Below are positions 1-10,448 of a stretch of DNA of 64,000 nt, piece after piece. The notes beneath the pieces were generated by a model. The model was not told the DNA's origin. It saw only the letters and a program-made list of their open reading frames with translations, and did no database searches. The stretch comes from Harmothoe impar (taxonomy: Eukaryota > Annelida > Polychaeta > Phyllodocida > Polynoidae): the NCBI GenBank assembly GCA_947462335.1, contig OX381709.1, forward strand, positions 36,412,186 through 36,476,185, in the 5' to 3' direction. Both the position numbers and the translations under genes were made by a program. Within the stretch, counting starts at the first letter, position 1; each line of letters starts with the position of its first letter.

Positions 1-1290
1 TTCCGTCAGCCTGACAGGGGTTCAGCACTTACACATAAATGGCATAAACTCCTGAGATATGCACGTTTGGGACTGAGGAAGGGCAAATCAGGAAGTTCTT
101 AATAAAACACGTTTATTATATTGAAAGGTACATATCTTGGAACAGTTTTCATACATCTCTGACCCTAGCGGTTCAGTTTTTATCGCCTCACGAAGTCGAT
201 TTTCATTGTTTCTGGTGATTCTGAATCTGAGGCGAAAAATACATGGATATTGATTTTGTTGGTCTTAAATACATCATGGCGATTCCTAATTCTGTCTATC
301 ACTGGTACAACAGGTATCTTAAGGCATACCAAGAATGATTATCCTCAAAAAACCCTTTTGAGGTATAACTCGATCAATTTTGAATATTAATCAAAATTAT
401 GAAAATTTCCGTCATATACTATCAACTTTATGCTGTTTTCCTAAAAATGATTCAATTAGTCCTCAAAATCACTCTACAATGTCCTCATCATGTGTACTTT
501 AATATATTTGGAGCATTAAGACCACAGGTTGTACCTACTATGCACAGTACTGATTTTTCATCTCGGAATCGCCCCTATGATTCACCCATGGACCAATACA
601 TAAAGTTCCCCAATTACAAGCAAAGTCTACACAACCTCTTCAAAGTATCTATACAAGTACAAGACATGTGTTGGTTGAGTCCTGGGTATATTTGACAGCA
701 TTTGGCACGTTTTTACTATGTGCACTTCCAATATGTACCTCATTTCCTGATTTCCATCTCGGAATCACCCGTATCCAGCAGTCGGACATAAAGCCTCACG
801 ATCTGGGGTACAATGGATACAGTGTGTATCTCTTTTATTTACTACATAGGGGTACCAGACTTGTGACGTTTCTCTCAGAATTATAATAGTAATATCTTTA
901 ATATCAACCTGAAAAGACCTTTGAACATTTTGCTGACAATGCACACTTAAATGGCTGCAGAGAAAAGAATATGGTTCTTAACAAGTGGAAATCTCATTAA
1001 TCAGTTGACGATACCATAGGACATGAGGGGGGGGGGGGACATGTAAAACATGTTAACAGAAAATATTGGGCAAATACACAAAAAATTGAAACTTCTGAAA
1101 GTTTAGGATGTTTCCTCACATATACCAAAAATTTGAAAAAACTGATGCACAGGTTTTTATTTTGTAGGAAAATGTGATCATTTGAACATGTAACTAGGAT
1201 ACATTGTTGTTGTCTACTGTTACCATGGCAACTAACATTTATGTGGTCATTTATGGTACTTCAGTAGCCATATTTGAAGCATAAAGTATC
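1..1290. other. Non-coding stretch
   Basis: No coding exon is recognisable. Two imperfect copies of a short block (CATCTCGGAATCGCCC near 558 and CATCTCGGAATCACCC near 754) suggest a small old local duplication of roughly 200-bp spacing. A G homopolymer lies near 1027-1038. The open frames here are short and lack codon bias or any known motif. Confidence 0.5.
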
Positions 1291-1295
1291 TTTGC

Positions 1296-1324
1296 CTGAT
1301 GAAGGATCATTGATGATCCGAAAC
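1296..1324 (+). other. Hammerhead-like core motif in a probable repeat
   Basis: CTGATGA (1296-1302) is followed by a 6-bp stem GGATCA/TGATCC with loop TTGA, then GAAAC (1320-1324). This is the order of the hammerhead ribozyme core: CUGAUGA, stem II, GAAA. One extra A lies between CUGAUGA and stem II, and I see no clear NUH cleavage site with a matching stem III. Motifs of this shape occur in Penelope-like and other retroelements, so this is probably a relic of one rather than an active ribozyme. Confidence 0.35.
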
Positions 1325-1981
1325 GTAGCAACATAAGATCACTCAACAAAAAACCTCCAAAAATGTCTGCAAAAATATAGACTTCCAAAAAAAACTGAAA
1401 AATGAAATTCCTTGTGTTGGGTTTTGTGTGATAAAATACTTTTATTACATTTTGTAGGGGTATAAGACTGAAAAAGGCCAGAAATAGCCCAAACTGCATA
1501 AGTCAGTAGTTTGTGATATATATTGTTTGTGTGACTACCAAAACATATTACTATGTTATGGAAAGAATGTGGGTAGGATACAGATCTTGAGTGAGTAGGA
1601 TAATACTCCACATCTCTACTTCCCCTCATCTACACTGACACCTGGGTGGTAGGTCCACTTCTATGTCTGGCCGATTCACTCATGCAGTCTGACATGGCCT
1701 GTGAAAAAGCCTGGCATTTCGGGAAATTGCCTGAGCAATGTAAGCATGCGCGCCACAGTCTGGTGTCCTACTGTTTCTCTATCACATAACGTGCGGATAA
1801 AAAGAACCTTTGTGAGTTTTATTCCAACTGACTAGTGCTCTTTCTTGCCAGGCTGTTTGACTTTTTATACTTTCCTTGTCCCTGTTGGATGTGCGAGTTT
1901 AATTCCCCTACGGAAGCCCTCACATTGTCATGCCCTGCAAAGTTTAGAGCATCAGGTATCTGGGGTAAAGAGAAAAGCACA

Positions 1982-2044
1982 TGCAGGATGCAGGATGCAG
2001 GATGCAGGATGAAAGATGAAAGATGCAGGATGCAAGATGCAGGA
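1982..2044. repeat. Minisatellite, 7-bp GATGCAG-type unit
   Basis: About nine units of GATGCAG, with GATGAAA and GATGCAA variants, run head to tail. It is a simple tandem repeat inside otherwise unique DNA. Confidence 0.9.
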
Positions 2045-2568
2045 TAACATAGATGAAGTCAATGCCAAGGGTTGGGCGGACTAAGAGTAGCATATGCACA
2101 GACGTGGTACGAGGAGAAATAAAATATATTCGCCCCCGCCCCTGTCATTGCTTGATTGCTTTGGTTCATGGTATTCCCCTTCTAGATGAATGGTATGTTC
2201 TAGGGTGATGAGGCAGGAAAGGAGGAATGGAAGGAGGGGACAGGAAGGCAGGCGTGCAGACATGCAGAGAGGCATGCAGGCACGGGGGCAGGCATTGTGT
2301 CAGTCAGTATTAATTGGCATCGTTCACTGCACTCATGTGCACTCCTATCTAAATATCCATACACAAGCAAACTTGTTACTGTATCTCTACTAACAGCATC
2401 CTTTTGCTATTTTTTTTTAGCTTGTTCATATACGCAAAACAATATGCAACTCAGTACGTCCATTAATATCATGTCAGGGGGAAAAAAACCTGGAAAACGG
2501 GTCTGCTCTCAATAGGATACTCCCGATATATTCTTCTATTCTAAAAAGCAGCTGGGAGTCCATTTTTC

Positions 2569-2693
2569 TTGTGGCCATTAGTTAGCATCTGAGTGCATGC
2601 AGTTGCCTTCTTGTGGCCATTAGTTAGCATCTGAGTGCATGCAGTTGCCTTCTTGTGGCCATTAGTTAGCATCTGAGTGCATGCAGTTGCCAT
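2569..2693. repeat. 42-bp tandem repeat, three copies
   Basis: A 42-bp unit beginning near CTTGTGGCCATTAGTTAGC is present three times in a row with almost no divergence; only the last copy ends differently, reading GCCATC where the others read GCCTTC. The identity points to a recent local triplication. Confidence 0.95.
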
Positions 2694-3332
2694 CAAGGTC
2701 TTCGTTACAACCTTCAATTATCGAATTTAATCTGCCCTTATCAAGTTTGCCATGTATTCTGTGTATAGAGACAAAGACTGTTCTACTAGTTAACAATGAT
2801 TATTCCCTATATCACAAACCCTCTTCTTTTTTTCTATCAACGTGCTGCTATTTACTATTCACGTGCTTAATTCCTCTTAAACTATCACTCCCCTTATCGA
2901 AATCATTACATGTTAAATACAATGCATTTTGCGGCTCTATGTTATAATCCGGGCTCATGGGGTACAATTAGATATTATCTTATGGTAATTTCCTTCTTAT
3001 CTGGCTGACTATGAATAAATACTGTACTCTATATTCCTGTTATTGTATTGCTCTGATGATCACATTAGAACAGCTGGACACAATAAGCCATACCTTGCAG
3101 AGAGTGGAAGGATGGTCATAGCGTTGTGCTTTAGTTGATATAAAAAAAGTGAACCGAATGTCACAAATGTCACTCAATGGTGATGTTTATCCTTTCATAT
3201 AACACAGTCAGTTTTTAAAAATGAGGTGCCTACTGAATTTCTTTTGTTTTACCAGAGGAGCTATTCGTCCGCTATGTACACGAATATGTAATATAGTTGT
3301 GATAGTCAAAATTGTATAATACAACAATGTAG
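2694..3332. other. Non-coding stretch before the fold-back element
   Basis: No exon or repeat is recognised. It ends at the left target duplication (AAGTAAAC, 3333-3340) of the 3.2-kb fold-back transposon. Confidence 0.5.
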
Positions 3333-3355
3333 AAGTAAACGGTATCAGGCCTTTA

Positions 3356-3959
3356 GGCCCTCTGGAAAAGGGGCCCCCTGAACTGGGGCCCTCAGAACTG
3401 GGGCCCTCTGAACTTGGGCCCTCTGAACTGGGGCCCCCATGACCTAGGGCCCCCATGAACTGAGGCCCCCATGAACTGAGGCCCCCAGGAACTAGGGCCC
3501 TCAGGAACAGGGGCCATCATTTCAATTCAGTGACTGTCAGATTGCTAGATCTTATTCAGCACCCGTCAGGTTGCTAGGATTAAGAGCCCGCTAGAATTTC
3601 TGAGGTTTCAGAGCCCGCTAGATTTTCTCAGGTTTCAGAGCCCACTAGATTTTATGGATTTCAGAGCCCGCTAGATTTTTTTATGGTTCAGAGCCCGCTA
3701 GATTTTTTCAGGTATCAGAGCCCGCTAGATTTCTTAGGTTTCAGAGCCAGGCCCTCTGGAAAAGGGGCCCCCTGAACTGGGGCCCTCAGAACTGGGGCCC
3801 TCTGAACTTGGGCCCTCTGAACTGGGGCCCCCATGACCTAGGGCCCCCATGAACTGAGGCCCCCATGAACTGAGGCCCCCAGGAACTAGGGCCCTCAGGA
3901 ACAGGGGCCATCATTTCAATTCAGTGACTGTCAGATTGCTAGATCTTATTCAGCACCCG
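3356..3959. repeat. Duplicated GC-rich end module in the left arm
   Basis: The block 3356-3565 reappears at 3750-3959 with no difference that I could see over about 210 bp (offset 394). The intervening part is six to seven units of the 26-bp array. The right arm has only one copy of this module (inverted, about 6306-6520). This indicates a recent unequal exchange within the left arm. Confidence 0.88.
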
Positions 3960-4885
3960 CTAGATTTTTTCAAGTATCAGAGCCCGCTAGATTTTTTCAG
4001 GTATCAGAGCCCGTTAGATTTCTTAGGTTTCAGAGCCCACTAGATATTATGGATTTCAGAGCCCGCTAGAATTTTTCAGGTATCAGAGCCCGCTAGATAT
4101 TATGGATTTCAGAGCCCACTAGAATTTCTCAGGTTTCAGAGCCCGCTAGATTTTCTCAGGTATCAGAGCCCGCTAGATTTTTTCAAGTATCAGAGCCCGC
4201 TAGATTTTTTCAGGTATCAGAGCCCGTTAGATTTCTTAGGTTTCAGAGCCCACTAGATATTATGGATTTCAGAGCCCGCTAGAATTTCTCAGGTATCAGA
4301 GCCCGCTGGATTTTTTCAGGTATCAGAGCCCGCTAGAATTTTTCAGGTATCAGAGCCTGCTAGATTTCTTTAGGTTTCAAAGCTCGCTAGATTTCCTTGG
4401 GTTTCAGAGCCCGCTAGATTTCCTGAGGTATCAGAGCCCGCTAGATTTTTTCAAGTATCAGAGCCCGCTAGATTTCTTAGGTTCCAGAGCCCGCTAGATA
4501 TTATGGATTTCAGAGCCCGCTAGATTTTCTCAGGTTTCAGAGCCCGCTAGAATTTTTCAGGTATCAGAGCCTGCTAGATTTCTTTAGGTTTCAAAGCTCG
4601 CTAGATTTCCTTGGGTTTCAGAGCCCGCTAGATTTCCTGAGGTATCAGAGCCCGCTAGATTTTTTCAAGTATCAGAGCCCGCTAGATTTTCTCAGGTATC
4701 AGAGCCCGTTAGATTTCTTAGATTTCAGAGCCCACTAGATATTATGGATTTCAGAGCCCGCTAAGATTTTTCAGGTATCAGAGCCCACTAGATTTTTTCT
4801 CAGGTATCAGAGCCCGCTAGAATTTCTCAGGTATCAGAGCCCGCTAGATTTTTTCAGGTATCAGAGCCTGCTAGATTTCTTTAGG
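3570..4885. repeat. 26-bp tandem array, left arm
   Basis: Dozens of units of 24-27 bp share the core TCAGAGCCCGCTAGATTTT and vary in the 3' part (TTCAGGTA, TTAGGTT, TATTATGGATT). Larger groups of variants repeat in the same order, for example around 4340-4470 and 4560-4690, so the array has higher-order structure. The duplicated GC-rich module interrupts it at 3750-3959. Confidence 0.93.
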
Positions 4886-5256
4886 GAAGTTATTTTCCTC
4901 AATACAATTGTTTACCATCATTGTCCAGACGTCTGCATTACCTCTCATAGTATCCATAATCACGTGGGCTCTGGTATTATCCATACCCGAGGACTTTGAA
5001 GTGTCAATGTGGTCTACTATGAAACCAAAGTAGAGAGTAATAATGGTTTCAAAGACAAGTGTCAGAGTTGGCAGCGGTAGATCATCTTGTATGATCTCAT
5101 CACTTCTTACTGAAAGTCCACCAAAGCAATCATGGTTGCCAGGAACATGAATCAACTTCTGAGCTAGATTACTTCCAACATTACAAAAATAATTATTTAT
5201 ATGGTCTGCAGTGTCTGCATGTTTGAATACTAACCCTGTTTGTTCATGTACAACAC
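4880..5256 (-). pseudogene. Captured non-LTR reverse-transcriptase fragment
   Basis: Reading the minus strand from about 5256 gives a frame open to the array boundary. It contains ADHINNYFCNVGSNLAQKL near its start and later HIDTSKSSGMDN, then NNCIEENNFPKE. These are the segments that precede the catalytic palm in CR1/L2/Jockey-type LINE reverse transcriptases. The same order appears in the other LINE at 45.0 kb (LTADYINEYYSTVGSKLA, then MKIDINKSSGINDI). The similarity stops abruptly where the 26-bp array begins, so the fragment is cut by the element structure. A GNHD tetrapeptide inside it resembles a metallophosphatase motif, but the flanking LINE matches make that a coincidence. No catalytic domain remains. 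Confidence 0.75.
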
Positions 5257-5838
5257 TTTAGTTCTCCACAACCTGGGAAATTGGTGTTATTGTATTTGAT
5301 GAGGTCACCGAACACCAAAGTGTAGTTGGATTGACACCTTAAAAACGTTTTCTTTTATGTGCCTTCAGTATCCAAAGTTTGGCTACTGTTATTCCATTTA
5401 AATATCAGATATGTTTGTGTGGCAACTAACCATGGCAAAGAAGTTGTGTAACATTTTCTTCGTTAGTGCCTGTGATAATGAGAGCTTGTGATTGTGACAT
5501 TGTTAATACATACCGAGGGACATAATCATTAATGAAAAAAATATTCTGCAACAAACTATAATGCACTGTGTTAACTTATTATACATATTTATTTTTTATG
5601 ATATACAACAGTTCCATTGACTTAACCAAAGAACGCCGTATTGCACACCCCCCATGAAATAACCCATGGCCATATTTCACGGCCCTTTGACGTCATCAAA
5701 ATGGCAGTTTGTATACATTTGAACGGCCTAGAAAAATGCCAATTTAGCCCTGTTAGGCTCCCCCCCTACCATAATTTTGGTATTTTGAATCGAAAAAGAT
5801 AGAAAATAAGTACAAAGGTACACTCGTTTAAGTCTTTT

Positions 5839-5936
5839 GACTCGGATATTTCACTTGTTGACCCTTGGGCCGCATTTCACTCGGCCTACGGCCTTGTGAA
5901 ATACGGCCCAAGGTCAACTCGTGAAATAACCCAGTC
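5839..5936. repeat. 98-bp hairpin inside the fold-back element
   Basis: Two arms of about 45 nt pair across TACG-like centre sequence. The left arm contains TTGACCCTTGGGCCG and the right arm CGGCCCAAGGTCAA. A related motif (GAAATAACCC, ATTTCACGGCC) also occurs near 5658-5690, so a small nested repeat may be involved. Confidence 0.75.
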
Positions 5937-5944
5937 AACAGCGG

Positions 5945-6305
5945 GCTGAAACAAGAGAAAATCTAGCAGGCTCTGAAACCGGAGAAAATCTAGCGGGCTC
6001 TGAAACCTAAGAAATCTAGCAGGCTCTGATACCTGAAAAAATCTAGCGGGCTCTGAAATCCCTAAATTCTAGCGGGCTCTGAAACCTAAGAAATTCTAGC
6101 GGGCTCTGATACCTGAAAAATTCTAGCGGGCTCTGAAACCTGAGAAAATCTAGCGGGCTCTAAAACATGGGAAATTCTAGCGGGCTCTGAAACCTAAGCA
6201 ATTCTAGCGGGCTCTGAAATCCATAAAATCTAGCGGGCTCTGATACCTGAGAAAATCTAGCGGGCTCTGATACCTAAAAAAATCTAGCGGGCTCTGAAAC
6301 CTAGC
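5945..6305. repeat. 26-bp tandem array, right arm (inverted)
   Basis: Units with core AAAATCTAGCGGGCTCTGA are the reverse complement of the left array. About 14 units are present against several dozen on the left, so the arms differ in length through array expansion or loss. Confidence 0.92.
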
Positions 6306-7068
6306 AACCTGACGGGTGCTGAATAAGATCTAGCAATCTGACGGTCACTGAATTGAAATGATGGCCCCTGTTCCGAGGGCCCAAGTTCCTGAGGGCCTTA
6401 GTTCCTGGGGGCCTTAGTTCATGGGGGCCCTAGTTCATGGGGGCCCCAGTTCAGAGGGCCCAAGTTCAGAGGGCCCCAGTTCTGAGGGCCCCAGTTCAGG
6501 GGGCCCCTTTTCCAGAGGGCCCTAGGGCCTGGAACCAAGTAAACAATATTTATATAAAGGTCATGAATATGACGTGCATGGTTATGATTACAATTCATTG
6601 TTGGCTTTTCTAAACGTTTGAAATGAGCAGCCTTCCCGGTCTACCTTTTACGTCTGTGTCTAGTCCATGGTCCTCAGACAACGTAAACCAAATCATTAAG
6701 ACTCGATTCTATAAATCTCGTTCCATGTGGTCGGCTGACATTGGCTGATGCTTTATGGATCCATCTACACTGTAAAAAGTTATTGTTCGTGAACAGCAAA
6801 GTGTGCTGTAAATGCACAGTACTTTAGCTGTAAAGAATAATACAGCAAATTTTACTGTGCATGTACAATTCTGTTACTGTCGATGCAGCTTACGGTAGTG
6901 ACTTGTAGATCTACAGCACTTTTCCCTGTAATATGTACACGAGAGGTCGTGGGATCGATCCTTGTTCTAGCCACCTCTCATTAGGGATCTTTAGCAACAA
7001 GGCTGTAGCTCATTTAAAACACACATGGCAGAGGTAGTTTATATCCCAATATGACCATTTGTAACACC

Positions 7069-7140
7069 GGCTCTGTGGCACAACGGATCAGGGCCCATCT
7101 CCAACACCGCAGGTCATGAGTTCAATCTTTGGTCGAGCCA
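7069..7140 (+). repeat. tRNA-like unit, copy 1
   Basis: The 72-nt segment starts GGCTCTGTGGCACAACGG and ends GGTCGAGCCA. It has an A-box-like TGGCACAACGG, a B-box-like GTTCAATCT with one departure from consensus, and ends that pair as GGCTC/GAGCC. The anticodon and T stems do not pair well, so this is a tRNA-derived repeat (SINE-head type) rather than a tRNA gene. The first 15 nt resemble metazoan tRNA-Arg genes, from general knowledge. Confidence 0.6.
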
Positions 7141-7305
7141 CTTCTCTTGTTTTACCTACATCCACCTAAAATTCGTTTTCCCCTCACATGGATGATTAAA
7201 AATATCCCCAGCACTTTAGAGGCGAACCCCAGACCTTTACTAACTATAATCAATCAGTTTAGAAGTAGAGTAGAGATATATCCCAATATGATTGTTTGTA
7301 ACACC

Positions 7306-7377
7306 GGCTCTGTGGCGCAACGGATCAGCGCCCGTCTCCAATACTGCAAGTCGTGAGTTCAATCCTTGGTCGAGCCA
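7306..7377 (+). repeat. tRNA-like unit, copy 2
   Basis: This is the direct duplicate of the unit 237 bp upstream. It has A box TGGCGCAACGG and B box GTTCAATCC, both matching pol III consensus, a D stem GCGC/GCGC and acceptor GGCTC/GAGCC. The anticodon stem is degraded. It is probably transcription-competent by pol III in principle but not a functional tRNA. A third, B-box-only remnant (GTGGGATCGATCC) lies near 6948. Confidence 0.62.
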
Positions 7378-8063
7378 CTTCTCTTGTTTTACCTACATTC
7401 ACCTAAAATTCCCTCACATGGATGATTAAAAATATCACCAGCACTGGGAGGCGAGCCCAGGACCTTCAGATTTGGTTTTGCAATTAATTCTGCTGTACAA
7501 TAACAGTAGATTTTGCTGTTACTGTACAGTATATGTGCTGTACATATACATAAGCTGACTTGCTGTAGGGGGTCTACAGCACAATCTACTGGAACCAAAG
7601 TTGCCCCGAGTATTTGCTGTACAGGAACACTACTTACTTCTAACAGTGTAGAGAAATCACTTCTCCTGTTGTTGTTATACGCACAACACATACATGTAAC
7701 ACACAAATAGATCTTAGATCTTTTTTTGAAGAGAAGATCATTGATATTCAGGATTCAACTATATTAAATCAAAAAAAGAGCGCCAATTTCCTCCCGTTTC
7801 AACCTATCAAACGAGATATTACATGCCTGTGGCAATCAGGGCCCATGGCAAGGTAGATTTTTCAGAAAACTAGGGGCCCGGATCCGTAGTAACTAGCCAG
7901 CATTAGTGTCTACCCCTTTTAGGTGACCGCTGCTTCATTACTGTATGAACACTGGACCTGAAATCTTGAGTTAGCTGATCCGTAATGGCGGATTGTGAGC
8001 AAGCAATGCTAGAAGGTATTTGTAATGTAAATACTTGATATTCTTACATGATCCCATTCGGAG

Positions 8064-8240
8064 GGGGGGGGGGGTAGGTGGCTTTGCCCTGAAGATAGGC
8101 CTCAGTCTGCCGAGAGAATGGGTACCAGTTTGTCATGTAGGCCACCCCCTTATTTGCTGTGAATTTATGTTTTCTAAAATATTTATTCCTTCAATATCCA
8201 GTCGCCAAAGGCGCTGGTTATCCATATGATAAAATCATTA
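8064..8240 (+). repeat. Dispersed repeat, copy A
   Basis: A block of about 175 bp running from GGTAGGTGGCTTTGCCCTGA to GGCGCTGGTTATC matches, in reverse complement, the block at 11715-11890. The central segment GGGTACCAGTTTGTCATGTA is identical in both copies. It is preceded by a G run. No terminal structure is resolved, so the repeat class is unknown. Confidence 0.82.
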
Positions 8241-10238
8241 TTTCCTGCTCTTACAGACCATTATATCCAAAAAGCCTTAGTGCACTACATGATACATAGC
8301 TATAGCCACCAACACATAGCTTTACAATGTTCAACTCCCTATAAATACTGTGCAATCACCCCCTGTAGTTTTGCTTACAAACACTACTATACACCATTAC
8401 GGATCGGTTCCTACAGTGTTCATGAATGATACATGTGCACATTGGTCCACTACAGTATATGCCTCTACCGGGAGTGGACTAGTTCCCGCAACCACAATGT
8501 TTACACTGACACCAGCACTCTTGTGACACCTTGGTTCTGCTCTCGTATTGTAGCTTGTTCCTTGGAAGCTATGGTGTGTCAGTGTATGGTCACTGCCTAA
8601 ATCTCACGAGAAATTCCGAGCTCAGAACTATATAACATGGTTGCGCATATGGAGAAAGCAGAAACATCGCTATAAACTGGACACCAGTAACATATGTAAT
8701 GCACAGATGAATGGGTTGATGCAATCAGCAATGATCCCGGCCAACGTTGTTTCCTACCCCCCTTCCCTCCCCGAATCAATCAGTAGATAGAACCCATCAA
8801 GGGCTGGCCTGCCCTATAAATGAGACAGATCATGCCATAGACTAATTCCCATTCGGCAATACGTGTGTTATTTAATTCGATGTGCCATTTAGAATCAAAT
8901 GATTAAAACCTTGAAATCATATTTTATCTGATGACGCTCCTCCACTGTCATCAATTCGGCGATCTGTCACTGATCTAGCTGTCACGTGAAATAGTATATA
9001 TAGTGCCTGACTGACGGCCCACTGACGGCTGTGGAATCAACGCTTAATTAAAGTAACATTCAAGCATCCAGGAACGAGTTCCATCGTAGCATTTACCATG
9101 TCATCCCATCATACCATTACGAATTCTGTCCCTCTTGCCTCCCTCTGTTACTTTCCTGAATCCATTTATATCAGTATAAGTATGTATGTCTATTCTCTTC
9201 TACCTGTATAGTATTCCCTTTTCAGTTTTTCATCATTCCTTTTGTAAAAGTATTATCGCTAGGCTACTAAGTACGTGGTTCTCGTCTACTGGTACGTTAA
9301 CTGCATGTCTTAACGACATAGGTAATTGTCGGAGATGGGGAGGTTGCTGCAGCTCGACAGATTGTATATGGGGGTCGTGATGATAGAGAGGGGTAGCCAA
9401 GACTACGTCCCCTGGTCATCCTTGACCTGAACTCAGTCTCAGATGGTAAATATAGTACTCTCTTCCCTCCAACAATGTCCATTATTGTCAAAGGAAAGAT
9501 AGAATAATCCAACATATTCAATCTATTTTCTTTTCTTTTCATAATACCATTCCTTGTTCATTTTGTGGCATGGGGCTGGCTAACCACACGATAAGATACG
9601 AGAATATGGACTGCGACAGGTTCCAATTAAATCAAGCCGTGCCTTGTCACCTAGCAGAAGCCACAGAAGGTATTGTAATGGCAGAGCGGCTGAGACAAGG
9701 TGTGCAGTTAGCGGGGAGGGCGGCTACCGATTACAGAAGCTGACTGCATGGTGGCATCTTGAAATCCATGTATCATTATTCAATTAGGGAGGTTTGGGGG
9801 GTGGGACAGTGGCTGGGGAGAACCTCATAATTAAGGCCTGTGGAGCAAGTTCAGTCTCGTACCTCAGTACGGGTGGAGCAGCTCATAATAAGGAGAGCAG
9901 CTAAAAGGCCTTTATGTTTACGCGCTGATTTAAGCAGATAAGGCACATATAACTCTGCCTTACACTTTAGATACATGTAGCAATAGTACGTACCAATAAA
10001 TAGGTTCCTGGCCACCCGAATCGTGCTTGATGCTTATATCTACTGATACAGCAGTTATCTTGTCTCATCCCCTTGAACCCATTATTTCATCTAGCATTCA
10101 TTTATTTTAAGTGTGGATTCCACGAGAGCTAATATATTATAATATAGATCATATACAAATCCTTAGTGCTAAATCCTGAAACACTGTAACAGTATTCCAC
10201 ACAATACCATCCTTCGATGTTCCTCCTACTTTCTCTAG
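8241..10238. other. Non-coding stretch
   Basis: No exon with a convincing frame or splice context was found, and no repeat of clear structure. Confidence 0.4.
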
Positions 10239-10448
10239 GGGTACCCACAGAGTGTACTTCACCAAGACCAGTTGACTGGGGGCAGCTTTCAGGACTTCCT
10301 CGGCCACCAATGGAGATGAATGGAGGTGGCAGAACGGGCTCAGGACGACCGCCGCCCACTGGTGCCACCAGTAATTGTCAGTCAGAGTCCACACAGACCC
10401 AGCCCAAAGTGGCCGTTTCCGCCCGTCATCCGCAACCACTGCTGCCAG
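10239..10448 (+). CDS. Candidate internal exon of an unidentified gene
   Basis: A 210-bp open segment is bounded by a pyrimidine-rich acceptor (TACTTTCTCTAG before 10239) and a strong donor (CCAG then GTGAGC from 10449). Both boundaries fall after codon position 1, so the exon is symmetric (phase 1-1) and adds exactly 70 codons. The peptide is polar and rich in Pro, Gly, Ser, Thr and Gln (for example RPPMEMNGGGRTGSGRPPPT, later QSESTQTQPKVAVSARHP). It looks like a disordered linker or cytoplasmic tail. There is no recognisable domain, and I cannot name the protein. Flanking exons were not found in the window, so the parent gene would have introns of several kb. A chance open frame with good splice sites remains possible. 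Confidence 0.4.

Larger units (their letters stand above)
3341..6536. mobile_element. Fold-back DNA transposon with tandem-array arms
   Basis: The element is 3196 bp and is flanked by a perfect direct 8-bp repeat AAGTAAAC (3333-3340 and 6537-6544). The ends are inverted copies: GGTATCAGGCC...TAGG on the left against GGTTCCAGGCCCTAGGG on the reverse complement of the right, followed by a closely matching GC-rich block starting CCCTCTGGAAAAGGGGCCCC. Inside that block each arm carries a tandem array of about 26 bp (core TCAGAGCCCGCTAGATTTT), read forward on the left (to about 4885) and inverted on the right (about 5945-6305). The middle, about 4886-5940, is unique and holds a reverse-transcriptase fragment and a hairpin. 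No transposase is visible, so the element must be non-autonomous. An 8-bp duplication fits hAT-type or Foldback/TU-type transposition. The architecture resembles sea-urchin TU elements, but family membership is inference. Confidence 0.88.
6768..7648. mobile_element. MITE with TA-flanked termini and internal tRNA-like repeats
   Basis: The ends are inverted: CACTGTAAAAAGT on the left and CACTGTTAGAAGT on the reverse complement of the right. Similarity continues inward for about 38 bp, through TTGTTCGTGAACAGCAAA against GTGTTCCTGTACAGCAAA. Both ends abut the dinucleotide TA (6766-6767 and 7649-7650), which fits Tc1/mariner-like insertion. No transposase frame is present in the 881 bp. The interior holds a 237-bp direct repeat with a tRNA-like unit in each copy. 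Superfamily assignment rests only on the termini. Confidence 0.65.

Noticed and set aside
4871..5155. Metallophosphatase-like GNHD motif in a minus-strand frame
   Set aside because: The flanking residues (NNYFCNVGSNLAQ upstream, DTSKSSGMDN downstream) match a LINE reverse transcriptase, so the tetrapeptide is incidental.
7069..7377. Functional tRNA genes
   Set aside because: A and B boxes and part of the acceptor stem are present, but the anticodon and T stems do not pair, and the units lie in a transposon-like repeat.
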